Below, in pieces: positions 1 through 8,065 of a stretch of DNA of 64,000 nt. The notes below the pieces were generated by a model that worked only from the letters and a program-made list of their open reading frames with translations, made no database searches and was not told the origin of the DNA. Origin of the DNA: Alcaligenes faecalis (GTDB lineage Bacteria; Pseudomonadota; Gammaproteobacteria; Burkholderiales; Burkholderiaceae_B); the NCBI RefSeq assembly GCF_041521385.1, contig NZ_CP168006.1, positions 3,142,902 through 3,206,901 of the forward strand, given 5' to 3'. The position numbers and the translations under genes are program-made. Positions within the stretch are counted from its first letter, which is position 1. Every line of letters starts with the position of its first letter.

Positions 1-155
1 AAGACCAAAAACAGACAGCCGGGCCAGCCCACTCCCCGCGACATTTTTCATGGCAAGACACCGGACCATAACCCCCCCCTCCTGAAGCCATCACTAATTA
101 GCCCGAAAAGTGGCATCACCGTTACGTTTCGCCCTTACTTGGCTTACGATGCCAG

Positions 156-385
156 CCGTTTGGCGCCCTGTCAGGGTGTTTGGGGCGATTCAGAGTACTT
201 GCCGCGGTCGGTTCTGGAGTCCGGGATGCAAGCCCTGTGCTGTTTGAGCGGGGCGCTTGTGGTTCGTCCGGGGGACGAACCACCCCGCGAGTTCACAGGG
301 CGCCCGGATTTCAGAACTGACAAGGGCACCGGTGCGCAGCACCGGCAAGTGCTCAGCCCGGATACCCTGACAGGGCGCCAAGCGG
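156..385. repeat. Structured intergenic element, copy 1 (230-nt nested hairpin)
   Basis: The ends 156-177 and 364-385 are reverse complements at 21 of 22 positions, the exception being a T-G wobble on the plus strand. Nested inside are further paired segments: 193-203 with 344-354, 211-216 with 312-317, 220-225 with 303-308, 232-239 with 294-301, and 248-253 with 283-288. Two local hairpins sit at 259-283 (11-bp stem) and 329-345 (7-bp stem). A second copy lies at 49432-49776 on the opposite strand. Segments that do not pair, such as GGATGCAAGC, CTGTTTGAG and GCGAGTTCA, are identical in both copies. No convincing protein is encoded. Function is unknown; a structured RNA or a hairpin repeat would both fit. 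Confidence 0.85.
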
Positions 386-549
386 CGTCTTTCTGACAAG
401 GCCGAGTACCGAATAAGCCATCCGCCTGGCTCTCTACGCGACCTAGCTAGTTTGCTCAATCATTGAGCCGACATATGACATTTAAAAAACAAGCATCTTC
501 TCTTACCCGCGTTTAGTTCTTGAATAACAGAACAACAGAACAGCAGAAC

Positions 550-586
550 AAAAAAAGAAAAAGGGGAGAGCCACCCAAGCTCCCCC
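550..586 (-). terminator. Rho-independent terminator of the pirin gene
   Basis: Read on the minus strand, a GGGGAG/CTCCCC stem (563-568 with 580-585) is followed by a T-rich run (550-562). It lies just beyond the stop codon of the pirin gene at 614. Confidence 0.7.
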
Positions 587-613
587 CTATTTCCCAAGTC
601 ACTCGCCAAAGAT

Positions 614-1315
614 TTACTGCGCTGTCTCAACCAGCACCAGCTCAGCATCCTCCAGTGCCAGGATTTCCAGCATGGTTTCATGGCGAACCGCCGCCCCATC
701 ACGCGCATTCAGTTCCAGACCATTCACCACAACCCGCCCCGTGGCAGGCACCAGATAAGCCAGATGCTCGGCAGACAAAGACAACGTTGTGCTTTGACCT
801 TTTTTCAAGGTCGCTCCCAGCACACGAGCCTGGGCACGAATCGGCAAAGCCTCCGCGTCACCCTCGAAACCGCTGGCCAGGGCCACAAACTGCCCCGAAC
901 GCTCATCCTTGGGGAAAGGCTTGGCTCCCCAGGCAGGTGGCAAACCACGACGCTCTGGCTGAATCCAGATCTGGAAAATTCGTGTCGTATCGCTTTCCAG
1001 GTTGTATTCCGCATGGCGAATACCCGTGCCGGCGCTCATTACCTGCACATCGCCCGCTTCCGTACGCCCCTTGTTACCCAAACTGTCCTGGTGGCTGATC
1101 GCCCCTTCACGCACATACGTGATGATCTCCATATCGGCATGATCGTGAGGCGGAAACCCGGTGTTGGATGCAATCGTGTCGTCATTCCAGACACGCAGGG
1201 CACCCCAGCTCATGCGAGCGGGATCGTAGTAATTAGCGAAAGAAAAATGGTGCTTGGCGTCCAGCCAACCGTGGTTGGCACCGCCCAGTTTATGAAAAGG
1301 CCGATGTTCAATCAT
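614..1315 (-). CDS. Pirin family protein (YhhW-type, quercetinase-like)
   Basis: A 233-aa bicupin of the pirin family. The N-terminal cupin carries the full metal-ligand set seen in E. coli YhhW: His57 and His59 in PPHDHADME, then His101 and Glu103 in GIRHAE. Members oxidise quercetin in vitro; the physiological substrate is usually unknown. The ATG is preceded by a good ribosome binding site (AAGGAG on the minus strand at about 1322-1327). A LysR gene is divergently transcribed 97 bp away, a very common arrangement that suggests direct control. Family assignment is firm, the reaction is not. Confidence 0.93.
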   Translation of the reverse strand: MIEHRPFHKLGGANHGWLDAKHHFSFANYYDPARMSWGALRVWNDDTIASNTGFPPHDHADMEIITYVREGAISHQDSLGNKGRTEAGDVQVMSAGTGIRHAEYNLESDTTRIFQIWIQPERRGLPPAWGAKPFPKDERSGQFVALASGFEGDAEALPIRAQARVLGATLKKGQSTTLSLSAEHLAYLVPATGRVVVNGLELNARDGAAVRHETMLEILALEDAELVLVETAQ

Positions 1316-1412
1316 GACGCGCTCCTTAGTATTGGATACTGAAAAGAATTCTAGGCGTCTTGCTGATTGAATAAAATAGAATCAATAGCATAGAATTCAT
1401 TCCATAATTGAC
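1316..1412. promoter_or_regulatory. Divergent pirin/LysR control region
   Basis: This AT-rich spacer between two divergent genes holds a perfect 5-bp inverted repeat, AGTAT-TGG-ATACT, at 1328-1340, just upstream of the pirin ribosome binding site. It also has two GAATTC-centred AT-rich stretches. The inverted repeat is a candidate LysR operator, by inference only. Confidence 0.4.
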
Positions 1413-2330
1413 ATGAAGACACTTCCTGATCTGCAAGCATGGGCCATTTTTGCCACCGTGGCGGAAACCGGCTCCTTTGCCCAGGCCGCTGAAGCCCTGG
1501 GACTGTCCCAGCCCACTATCTCCAAGGCAATCACACGGCTGGAAAAACAACTGCAGGTGTCCCTGTTCCACCGAACCTCTCGACGCTTGTCGCTGACAGA
1601 AACCGGGCAAGCCAGTCTGGAACAGGCCCAAGCCGTTCTGGCTGCCGGGCAAAGCGCCGAAGCCTTGGCACGGGATCAAAAAGAAAGCTTGCAAGGCCGT
1701 ATCAAGATTGCTGCTCCCATGTCCTTTGGACTGGAGCATCTGGCTCCCTTGCTGCCGGCTTTCATGGAAAAGCACCCGGCCGTCCTGCTGGACCTGCACT
1801 TTAACGACGCCCAGGTGAACATCGTTGAACAGGGCTTTGACATGGCCTTGCGCATCTCGGCCATGGATGACTCCAGCCTCCTGGTGCGCCGTCTGTGCAA
1901 TCTGCGCTTGCGTCTGGTTGCCGCCCCCAGTTATTTGGCCAAATACGGCAGACCCGCCCACCCCAGCGACCTGGCCCAGCATATGAGCCTGCGCTACGCC
2001 TACGAGCGACGCGGCAGTGTCTGGCGCTTTCAGCAAGGACAGGAGTATTACTCCCAAACCGTGCCATGCGCCTTGCAGGTCAACAACGCCCAGGCTTTGA
2101 TTCCGCCCTTGCTACAGGGCTTGGGGCTTAGCGTCTTGCCGCAGTTTCTGCTGGGCGATATGGTCGAGCAAGGTCAGTTGGAAGTTGTGTTGCCACAGTG
2201 GCACCTGCCCAGTCTGACCTTGCATTTGCTGACCCCACCGAGCCGATCTCGTCCGACGCGTGTGCAAGCCTTTATCGATTTTCTGGTCGCGGGATTTGAA
2301 CAGGCAACCTGGGCCGATACCGGCCAGTAA
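1413..2330 (+). CDS. LysR-type transcriptional regulator
   Basis: A 305-aa LysR regulator. The N-terminal winged helix-turn-helix covers about residues 5-65 (FAQAAEALGLSQPTISKAI, then LFHRTSRRLSLTETG). A periplasmic-binding-protein-like effector domain follows from about residue 90. Length and layout are normal for the CrgA-like branch that often sits beside pirin genes. It is transcribed away from the pirin gene, and the shared spacer suggests it regulates both. The effector cannot be told from sequence. Confidence 0.93.
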   Translation: MKTLPDLQAWAIFATVAETGSFAQAAEALGLSQPTISKAITRLEKQLQVSLFHRTSRRLSLTETGQASLEQAQAVLAAGQSAEALARDQKESLQGRIKIAAPMSFGLEHLAPLLPAFMEKHPAVLLDLHFNDAQVNIVEQGFDMALRISAMDDSSLLVRRLCNLRLRLVAAPSYLAKYGRPAHPSDLAQHMSLRYAYERRGSVWRFQQGQEYYSQTVPCALQVNNAQALIPPLLQGLGLSVLPQFLLGDMVEQGQLEVVLPQWHLPSLTLHLLTPPSRSRPTRVQAFIDFLVAGFEQATWADTGQ

Positions 2331-2391
2331 GAGACTGCTTACGTTTTGCCGCTAGACTGTCTGGTCCACTCTTGTTTTCTAGGAGATCACT

Positions 2392-2859
2392 ATGGATACA
2401 CGTCCTCCCTTGCCACCTTTCGATCTGGAGAGTGCCCGCCAGAAAGTGCGTGCCGCCGAGGATGCCTGGAATAGTCGTGACCCGGTCAAGGTTTCGCAGG
2501 CATATACCGTGGATACGCGCTGGCGCAATCGCAGCGAGTTTCCGCAGGGGCGAGATCAGGTTCAATCTTTTTTAGAACGCAAATGGCAAAAAGAGCGTGA
2601 ATACCGCTTGATTAAAGAAATCTGGGCCTGGCATGAAAATAGAATTGCCGTGCGCTTTGCTTATGAATGGCAAGATGAATACGGTCAGTGGTGGCGCAGT
2701 TACGGAAATGAAAATTGGGAATTTGACGAGCATGGCTATATGGCGGTGCGCCATGCCAGCATTAACGATCTGGACATTACCCCATCCGAGCGCAAATTTC
2801 ATTGGCCCTTGGGCCGACGTCCCGACGAGCATCCCAGTCTGAGTGAATTAGGCTTGTAA
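2392..2859 (+). CDS. NTF2-like DUF1348 family protein
   Basis: A 155-aa protein recognisable as DUF1348, a nuclear transport factor 2-like alpha/beta cone fold. The pattern [20 protein letters not shown] near the start, then [10 protein letters not shown] and FLERKW, is typical. The C-terminal half is rich in Trp and Tyr, as expected for the cone interior. No signal peptide or membrane segment is present, so it is cytoplasmic. The ATG follows AGGAG (about 2382-2386). It stands alone between the LysR gene and a terminator. The molecular role of the family is not established. Confidence 0.85.
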   Translation: MDTRPPLPPFDLESARQKVRAAEDAWNSRDPVKVSQAYTVDTRWRNRSEFPQGRDQVQSFLERKWQKEREYRLIKEIWAWHENRIAVRFAYEWQDEYGQWWRSYGNENWEFDEHGYMAVRHASINDLDITPSERKFHWPLGRRPDEHPSLSELGL

Positions 2860-2921
2860 CATCCGGCCCGGATACTGGCGGATCTGGGCTATCGTGATGA
2901 ATAAACAGCCATAAAAATAAA

Positions 2922-2957
2922 AGTCCGGTTTGCGCTTTGCAAAACCGGATTTTTTTA
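2922..2957 (+). terminator. Rho-independent terminator after the DUF1348 gene
   Basis: The stem ATCCGGTTTTGC/GCAAACCGGAC (2922-2932 with 2939-2950) is followed by seven Ts on the plus strand. The rest of the 2860-3106 gap shows only AT-rich sequence that could hold the promoter of the next operon. Confidence 0.8.
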
Positions 2958-3106
2958 AATCTTGAAGCTTTATCCCTCATTCATTACGTACTTAAAAGAA
3001 TGATGGGCAAAATGTTGATGTTTCTCTGTTCGCCATCAAAGACGGGCAGGCTGATAAATGGTTTAGTGTTAGCTTAGCTTCGTTCATCTCCAAGGAGTTC
3101 TCTATC

Positions 3107-4096
3107 ATGAATCACCCTGCTGGCCTGGATACGGCTGCTATAGATCGCACTGGGCCTTCCAGCCATTATTCCCGATTGATCGAGCAGGCGCGCAAAGAGA
3201 CCAGTCGAATTTGTGTGGTAGCTCATCCCTGCGACGATGTGTCTCTGGGAGCTGCCTTGCAGGCACGAGCCCAAGGCCTGTTCGAGATCGTTCTTGTTGG
3301 CCCGCAGGCCCGTTTGCATGCCGTGGCGGCAGAGCATGGTTTCAGCCTGGAAGGGGTGACCTTGATCGATACACCTCATAGTCATGCCTCGGCAGAGCGG
3401 GCCGTAGAAGAAGTGCTGGCTGGACGCGCGCAGTTGTTGATGAAAGGCAGCCTGCATACGGATGAGCTGATTCAGGCCGTGCTCTGCACACAGGGCAAAG
3501 GCTTGCGTACGGGCCGTCGTCTGAGCCATGTTTTCATCATGGATGTACCCAGTTATTCCGAGCCTTTGTTTGTGACGGATGGTGCCATCAATATCTTCCC
3601 CGACCTGAGCACCAAGGCAGATATCGTGCAAAACGCCATTGATCTGCACCACGGTCTGGGCTTGGGTAAGCCGCTGGTCGCTATTTTGTCTGCGGTCGAG
3701 CAAGTCACAGAAAAAATTCCGACCACGCTGGAAGCGGCTGCCTTGTGCAAGATGGCTGATCGCGGTCAGATTACGGGCGGTGTGCTGGATGGCCCCCTGG
3801 CGCTGGACAATGCCATTAGCCCCGAAGCGGCGCGTATTAAAGGGATTGTGTCGCCGGTGGCGGGCAAGGCGCAGATTCTGGTGGCCCCTGATCTGGAGGC
3901 GGGCAATATGCTGGCTAAAAACCTGACCTTCCTGTCCGGTGCGCAGGCCGCTGGTATTGTGATGGGCGCACGCGTGCCGATTATTTTGACCAGCCGTGCC
4001 GATAGCGCCCAGACCCGCATGGCCTCCTGCGCTGTTGCCAGCATTTACGCCGGTTATTTGGAGCGTAAAGTGGCTGTGGAGGCCAGGCACTCATGA
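3107..4096 (+). CDS. pta: Phosphate acetyl/butyryltransferase
   Basis: A 329-aa enzyme of the PTA_PTB family, the short form without the N-terminal regulatory domains of the ~700-aa Pta. It interconverts acyl-CoA plus phosphate with acyl phosphate plus CoA. Recognisable blocks are LLMKGSLHTDELIQAVL near residue 110, SHVFIMDVPSY, ALCKMADRGQITGGVLDGPL and the C-terminal GIVMGARVPIILTSRAD. The gene overlaps acetate kinase by 4 nt (ATGA), so the pair works as an acyl-CoA to acetate route making ATP, or in reverse for acetate activation. Acetyl versus butyryl preference cannot be decided from the sequence. The ATG is preceded by AAGGAG. Confidence 0.9.
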   Translation: MNHPAGLDTAAIDRTGPSSHYSRLIEQARKETSRICVVAHPCDDVSLGAALQARAQGLFEIVLVGPQARLHAVAAEHGFSLEGVTLIDTPHSHASAERAVEEVLAGRAQLLMKGSLHTDELIQAVLCTQGKGLRTGRRLSHVFIMDVPSYSEPLFVTDGAINIFPDLSTKADIVQNAIDLHHGLGLGKPLVAILSAVEQVTEKIPTTLEAAALCKMADRGQITGGVLDGPLALDNAISPEAARIKGIVSPVAGKAQILVAPDLEAGNMLAKNLTFLSGAQAAGIVMGARVPIILTSRADSAQTRMASCAVASIYAGYLERKVAVEARHS

Positions 4097-5280
4097 GCGA
4101 GCAGATTCTGGTCATCAATGCAGGTAGCTCCAGCCTGAAGTTTCATATGTACAAGGTTCAGGCGGGTGACCAACTGGATTTTGAATTTGGGGGACAGGTT
4201 TCGGGTATTGGCAGCAGCCAGCCTGCGTTCAAGGTCAAGGATGCGCAAGGTCAATCCATGGTCAAGCAGGACCTGGATGGTGAACAGGCCAAGGACTTGC
4301 ATACGGCTCAGGCTTTGGTGGCACGCTGGTTGCTGGAGCATGTGGATGGTCGACCTATTGCGGTGGGCCATCGCATCGTGCATGGGGGCGCTCGCTATGA
4401 CAGCAGTGTGCCTTTGACGCCGCAGGTGCTGGAATATCTGGACAGCCTGTCGCCTCTGGCGCCACTGCATCAGCAGAACAATCTGGCCCCTGTTCGCGTA
4501 ATCTTTGAACATTACCCGGAAATTTTTCAGGTAGCGTGTCTGGACACGGCCTTCCACCAAGGGCATGTCCCGTATCTACAGCATTTTGCCTTGCCGGAGC
4601 GTTTCTTTGAGCAGGGCGTGCGCCGCTACGGTTTCCACGGTTTGTCCTACCACTATATTTCTCAGCACCTGCGTGGGCAATTCCCCGCGCTAGCCGACGG
4701 GCGTGTTGTCGTTGCCCACCTGGGTTCCGGGGCCTCGGCTTGCGCCCTGAAAGAAGGCCGCAGCGTTCACACCACCATGGGCTTTACGGCGCTGGATGGC
4801 TTGCCGATGGGCACGCGTCCAGGGCGTCTGGATGCCGGTGTGGTCTTGTGGATGCTGGAGCAGGGCATGGAGCACGACGAGATCCAGTCCGTGCTCTACA
4901 CCCAATCCGGTCTGAAAGGCTTGTCTGGCGATCAAGCCGATATGCGTGCGCTGGAAGCCTCGGATGACCCTCGTGCCAAACTGGCGGTGGACTACTTCTG
5001 CTACCACACGGCTGAAAATCTGGCGGGCTTGTGCGTGGCCTTGAAGGGCCTGGATACCTTGGTGTTCACGGCGGGGATTGGCGAGCACAGTCCATCTATT
5101 CGCGCAGGCATCGCCAAGCACCTGGAGTGGATGGGCGTGCAGATTGATCCGACGCGTAATCTGTCAGGACAAACCGTCATTTCAACAGACGACAGTCAGG
5201 TCAAGGTTCTGGTCATTCCAACCAACGAAGAGCGGATCATTGCCGAGCAATCTCTCGCTCTGGTGCGGAAAAGGTCATAG
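4093..5280 (+). CDS. ackA: Acetate kinase
   Basis: A 395-aa acetokinase, normal length for the family. It makes ATP and acetate from acetyl phosphate and ADP, reversibly. Signature motifs are present: INAGSSSLKFH at the start, GHRIVHGG, the adenosine and phosphate loops HLGSGASACAL and TMGFTALDGLPMGTRPG, and the C-terminal VFTAGIGEHSPSIRAGI and NEERIIAEQ. It is translationally coupled to the acyltransferase upstream by a 4-nt overlap. The shared hairpin at 5301-5321 separates it from a convergent regulator. Confidence 0.97.
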   Translation: MSEQILVINAGSSSLKFHMYKVQAGDQLDFEFGGQVSGIGSSQPAFKVKDAQGQSMVKQDLDGEQAKDLHTAQALVARWLLEHVDGRPIAVGHRIVHGGARYDSSVPLTPQVLEYLDSLSPLAPLHQQNNLAPVRVIFEHYPEIFQVACLDTAFHQGHVPYLQHFALPERFFEQGVRRYGFHGLSYHYISQHLRGQFPALADGRVVVAHLGSGASACALKEGRSVHTTMGFTALDGLPMGTRPGRLDAGVVLWMLEQGMEHDEIQSVLYTQSGLKGLSGDQADMRALEASDDPRAKLAVDYFCYHTAENLAGLCVALKGLDTLVFTAGIGEHSPSIRAGIAKHLEWMGVQIDPTRNLSGQTVISTDDSQVKVLVIPTNEERIIAEQSLALVRKRS

Positions 5281-5300
5281 CCCCACCGTGGCGGTTTGAA

Positions 5301-5321
5301 GCCCCGGCGTCAGGCCGGGGC
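5301..5321. terminator. GC-rich hairpin between convergent genes
   Basis: GCCCCGGC (5301-5308) pairs with GCCGGGGC (5314-5321) around a five-base loop. It lies at the convergent ends of ackA and the LysR gene and overlaps the latter's stop. There is no clear T-run on either side, so terminator function is inferred from position. Confidence 0.5.
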
Positions 5322-6215
5322 GTGCTCACGCGCGATTTCTGCTTGCAGCCATTGTCGAAATGCGATCAATGGCGGATAGTCGCGGCGTCCGGCTGGACAG
5401 GCCAGGTAGTAAGCCTCCGTGTTCAGGCAGGGTGAGTCCAGCGCCAGGACCAAGTCTCCCCGACTCAGCTCTTGCTTGAACAGAAACGTGGGCAGTAAGG
5501 CAATCCCCAGGTTGGAGATCGCTGCTTGCGTAATCAGCGCAAACTGATCAAGCAGCATGCCGTGAATATGCGCGTTTTCCACACCGTTGGCCTTGAACCA
5601 ACGCTCCCAGGCATCGGGCCTTGAGACCAGATGCAGCAAAGGTGCCTTGAGCAAGTCGGCGGCCGTCTGGAACTGATAGTGCTCGCGAAGGGCGGAGCTA
5701 CAGGCTGGTACCACGGTTTCTGGCATCAGAAAATCCAGATTCGCCCCCGGCCAGTCGGGCAGGCCGTAATGAATGGCGGCATCTACATTTTCCATGTGAA
5801 AGTCAAACGGTTGCAGGCGCGTCAGCAGATTGAGGGTGATGCCTGGATGCGCGGCCACAAATGCTGGCAGTCGGGGAGCAAGCCAACGTGTCCCGAATGT
5901 GGGCAAGATGGCCAGGTTCAGCGTTCCGCCGTGCGGATTGGCCTTGAACCCCAGGGTAGCGTTAGCAATACGTCGAAGTGCATCGCTGAGCTCTTGGGCG
6001 TACGTGCTGCCCGCGTGAGTCAGACGAACTGTCTGGCGCTCTCTGACGAAAAGGTCTGCGCCCAATATTCCTTCCAGCAGCCTGATCTGTCTACTGACGG
6101 CGCTTTGGGTCAGATTCAGTTCGCCCGCTGCTGCCGTGAAGCTGCCCAGCCGTGCGGCGGCTTCAAAGGCAATCAGGACGTGCATGGGAGGCAGAAAACG
6201 TTTGGGAATGGACAT
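5310..6215 (-). CDS. LysR-type transcriptional regulator (GcvA-like)
   Basis: A 301-aa LysR regulator with the GcvA-type start MSIPKRFLPPMHVLIAFEAA, a helix-turn-helix at about residues 20-60 (TAAAGELNLTQSAVSRQI) and an effector-binding domain after residue 95. It is transcribed divergently from the 2-oxoadipate dioxygenase gene 244 bp away. A LysR gene also neighbours hglS in Pseudomonas, so control of lysine-derived 2-oxoadipate breakdown is a reasonable inference. The shared spacer 6216-6459 shows no clear operator to me. Confidence 0.92.
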   Translation of the reverse strand: MSIPKRFLPPMHVLIAFEAAARLGSFTAAAGELNLTQSAVSRQIRLLEGILGADLFVRERQTVRLTHAGSTYAQELSDALRRIANATLGFKANPHGGTLNLAILPTFGTRWLAPRLPAFVAAHPGITLNLLTRLQPFDFHMENVDAAIHYGLPDWPGANLDFLMPETVVPACSSALREHYQFQTAADLLKAPLLHLVSRPDAWERWFKANGVENAHIHGMLLDQFALITQAAISNLGIALLPTFLFKQELSRGDLVLALDSPCLNTEAYYLACPAGRRDYPPLIAFRQWLQAEIAREHAPA

Positions 6216-6459
6216 GCCGGCTTGTTAAGGGAAAACGTTAGGTCATTCTAGTTAGGAATGACTTAAGTTGGAATTATCGTTTGACCCCTCTTGTCCCCAC
6301 TTACAGAATGATGTCCAAGATTTATAGCTATTTCAGGCTTATAAGATGACAGGCTTCCGCTGGATGTGCAGTGAAGTGCTACACACAGGTTCACGGAAGT
6401 GATTTGTTAATGGACTGACCTTGCCCAGTTGTTAGGTCATGCAATTTGCTGGTGATTCG

Positions 6460-7848
6460 ATGGACACCTCGGTTTTTATTTCTAGGGACGAAATCCGCTC
6501 CCGGTTCTCAGGCGCCATGTCGGCCATGTACCAGCAGGAGGTGCCGCAGTACGGAGCCTTGTTAAGCCTGGTGCACGAGATCAATGCCGGTGTGCTCAAG
6601 CATGACCCGGCACTGCACAGCGCCTTGCGGCAGCAGTCGGAGTTGAGCCGTCTGGATGTGGAGCGGCATGGTGCCATTCGGGTTGGAACAGCGGCCGAAC
6701 TCAAAGGGATTGCCAAGATTTTTGCTGCCATGGGCATGTATCCCGTTGGCTATTACGATCTATCGGTGGCGGGTGTGCCTGTTCACTCCACCGCGTTTCG
6801 CCCTGTGGACGACCACGCATTACAAACCAATCCCTTCCGGGTGTTTACCTCTTTGCTCAGACTGGAACTGATTGAGGATGCGAACCTGCGAGCGCAGGCG
6901 GCTGAAATCTTATCGAAACGGTCTATTTTCCCGTCCGGATTGTTGGAGCTGGCGGAACAGGCACAGGTGGCGGGTGGCTTGACCGAACCGCAGGTCAAGG
7001 AGTTTGTGGCCGCCGCCACCGCCGTTTTTCGCTGGCATCGCCAAGCGACAGTTGATCAGGACACGTATCGCAAGTTGCATGCGGCACATCGCCTGGTGGC
7101 CGATATTGTCTGTTTCAAGGGCCCGCATATCAATCACCTGACTCCTCGAACCCTGGATATTGATGCGGTACAAGAGGCCATGCCCCAACGGGGCATTCCC
7201 GCTAAAGAGCTGATCGAAGGCCCACCGCGCAGGCGTCATCCCATCCTGTTGCGTCAGACCAGTTTCAAAGCCTTGGAAGAGGAGATTGAGTTTGTCGGTC
7301 AGGCGAGGGTGGGGTCCCATACCGCGCGTTTTGGTGAGATAGAGCAACGCGGCGTGGCCTTGACCCAGGCGGGCCGGGCGCTTTACGACTCTTTGTTGGC
7401 GCAGGTCAGAGATACCGGGCAGCAAGCCGCGACTACGCAGACGTATGCCGAACGCCTCCAGCACGTGTTTGCTCAGTTTCCAGATGACAGCAAGGAAATG
7501 TACGAGCGTGGGCTGGCTTTTTTTCGGTTTCAGCCACGGGATCCTGATATCTGGCAGCAGGAGCTGGCCGCTGGCCGGCCCTGGAACTTGCCTGATTTGA
7601 TCAAGCGCGGCGTAGTCGCATTGCGCCCAATTACTTACGAGGATTTCTTGCCGGTTAGCGCGGCGGGGATTTTTCAGTCCAACTTGGGCGATGCGGAACA
7701 AAGAAATTATGGATCGCAGGCGGCCCGAGCTGAGTTTGAACACGATCTGGGTAGCCCCGTGCTGGATGAAATTGAACTGTACCGCGCTGCTCAGACGCGC
7801 TCCGAGCAGGCCTTGCATCAACGTTTTCTGGCGGAGTCGGGAGCATGA
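6460..7848 (+). CDS. hglS: 2-oxoadipate dioxygenase/decarboxylase (HglS/YdcJ, DUF1338)
   Basis: About 462 aa, belonging to the YdcJ/DUF1338 family in the vicinal-oxygen-chelate superfamily. Pseudomonas HglS converts 2-oxoadipate with O2 to D-2-hydroxyglutarate and CO2, a step in D-lysine catabolism. Blocks expected to carry the metal ligands are visible: VPVHSTAFRPVDDHALQTNP, GPHINHLTPRTLDID and ARFGEIEQRGVALT. The start at 6460 is chosen because the preserved family N-terminus begins there (FISRDEIRSRFSGAMSAMY); an in-frame ATG at 6439 is an alternative. Ribosome binding sites are weak for both. A truncated oxidoreductase overlaps its stop by 4 nt. Confidence 0.88.
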   Translation: MDTSVFISRDEIRSRFSGAMSAMYQQEVPQYGALLSLVHEINAGVLKHDPALHSALRQQSELSRLDVERHGAIRVGTAAELKGIAKIFAAMGMYPVGYYDLSVAGVPVHSTAFRPVDDHALQTNPFRVFTSLLRLELIEDANLRAQAAEILSKRSIFPSGLLELAEQAQVAGGLTEPQVKEFVAAATAVFRWHRQATVDQDTYRKLHAAHRLVADIVCFKGPHINHLTPRTLDIDAVQEAMPQRGIPAKELIEGPPRRRHPILLRQTSFKALEEEIEFVGQARVGSHTARFGEIEQRGVALTQAGRALYDSLLAQVRDTGQQAATTQTYAERLQHVFAQFPDDSKEMYERGLAFFRFQPRDPDIWQQELAAGRPWNLPDLIKRGVVALRPITYEDFLPVSAAGIFQSNLGDAEQRNYGSQAARAEFEHDLGSPVLDEIELYRAAQTRSEQALHQRFLAESGA

Positions 7849-7996
7849 AGGCGGAGGTGCGCAGTCACGGACTCTGGCAGGCATCGGCGCCGCCCACTCC
7901 GGTCTGCGAGCGATTGCCAGGTTCTGCCAAGGCGGATGTTGCTGTGATTGGGGCAGGCTTTACCGGCTTGTCTGCGGCTGTGCCTTTGGCGCAGGG
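7845..7996 (+). pseudogene. Truncated FAD-dependent oxidoreductase (N-terminal remnant)
   Basis: An ATG overlapping the hglS stop (ATGA) opens a frame whose first ~46 residues look like the N-terminus of a glycine-oxidase/DadA-type flavoenzyme. It has a GLWQASAPP leader, then the dinucleotide-binding fingerprint ADVAVIGAGFTGLSAA. After about 7985 the similarity stops and the frame runs through a terminator hairpin into the 3' end of cysN. A full enzyme would need roughly 380 more residues. The rest appears to have been deleted. The lost gene may have been an amino-acid or pipecolate oxidase of the lysine pathway; that is inference from the hglS neighbour. Confidence 0.7.
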
Positions 7997-8028
7997 GTGG
8001 AATCGACTTCCAGAGGGCCATGTTGTAC

Positions 8029-8065
8029 AGCGGCAGGGTTCAGACCTGCCGCTGACTTGTTTTTA
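8029..8065 (+). terminator. Terminator after hglS and the oxidoreductase remnant
   Basis: AGCGGCAGG (8029-8037) pairs perfectly with CCTGCCGCT (8045-8053), followed by TTGTTTTTA on the plus strand. It also sits just beyond the convergent cysN stop. Confidence 0.75.

Noticed and set aside
156..385. Classical MITE or IS remnant with terminal inverted repeats
   Set aside because: The terminal repeats of the two copies differ in sequence while inner unpaired segments are conserved, the reverse of what a transposase recognising its ends would produce. No transposase and no target-site duplication were seen. An attC-like or REP-like origin is not excluded.
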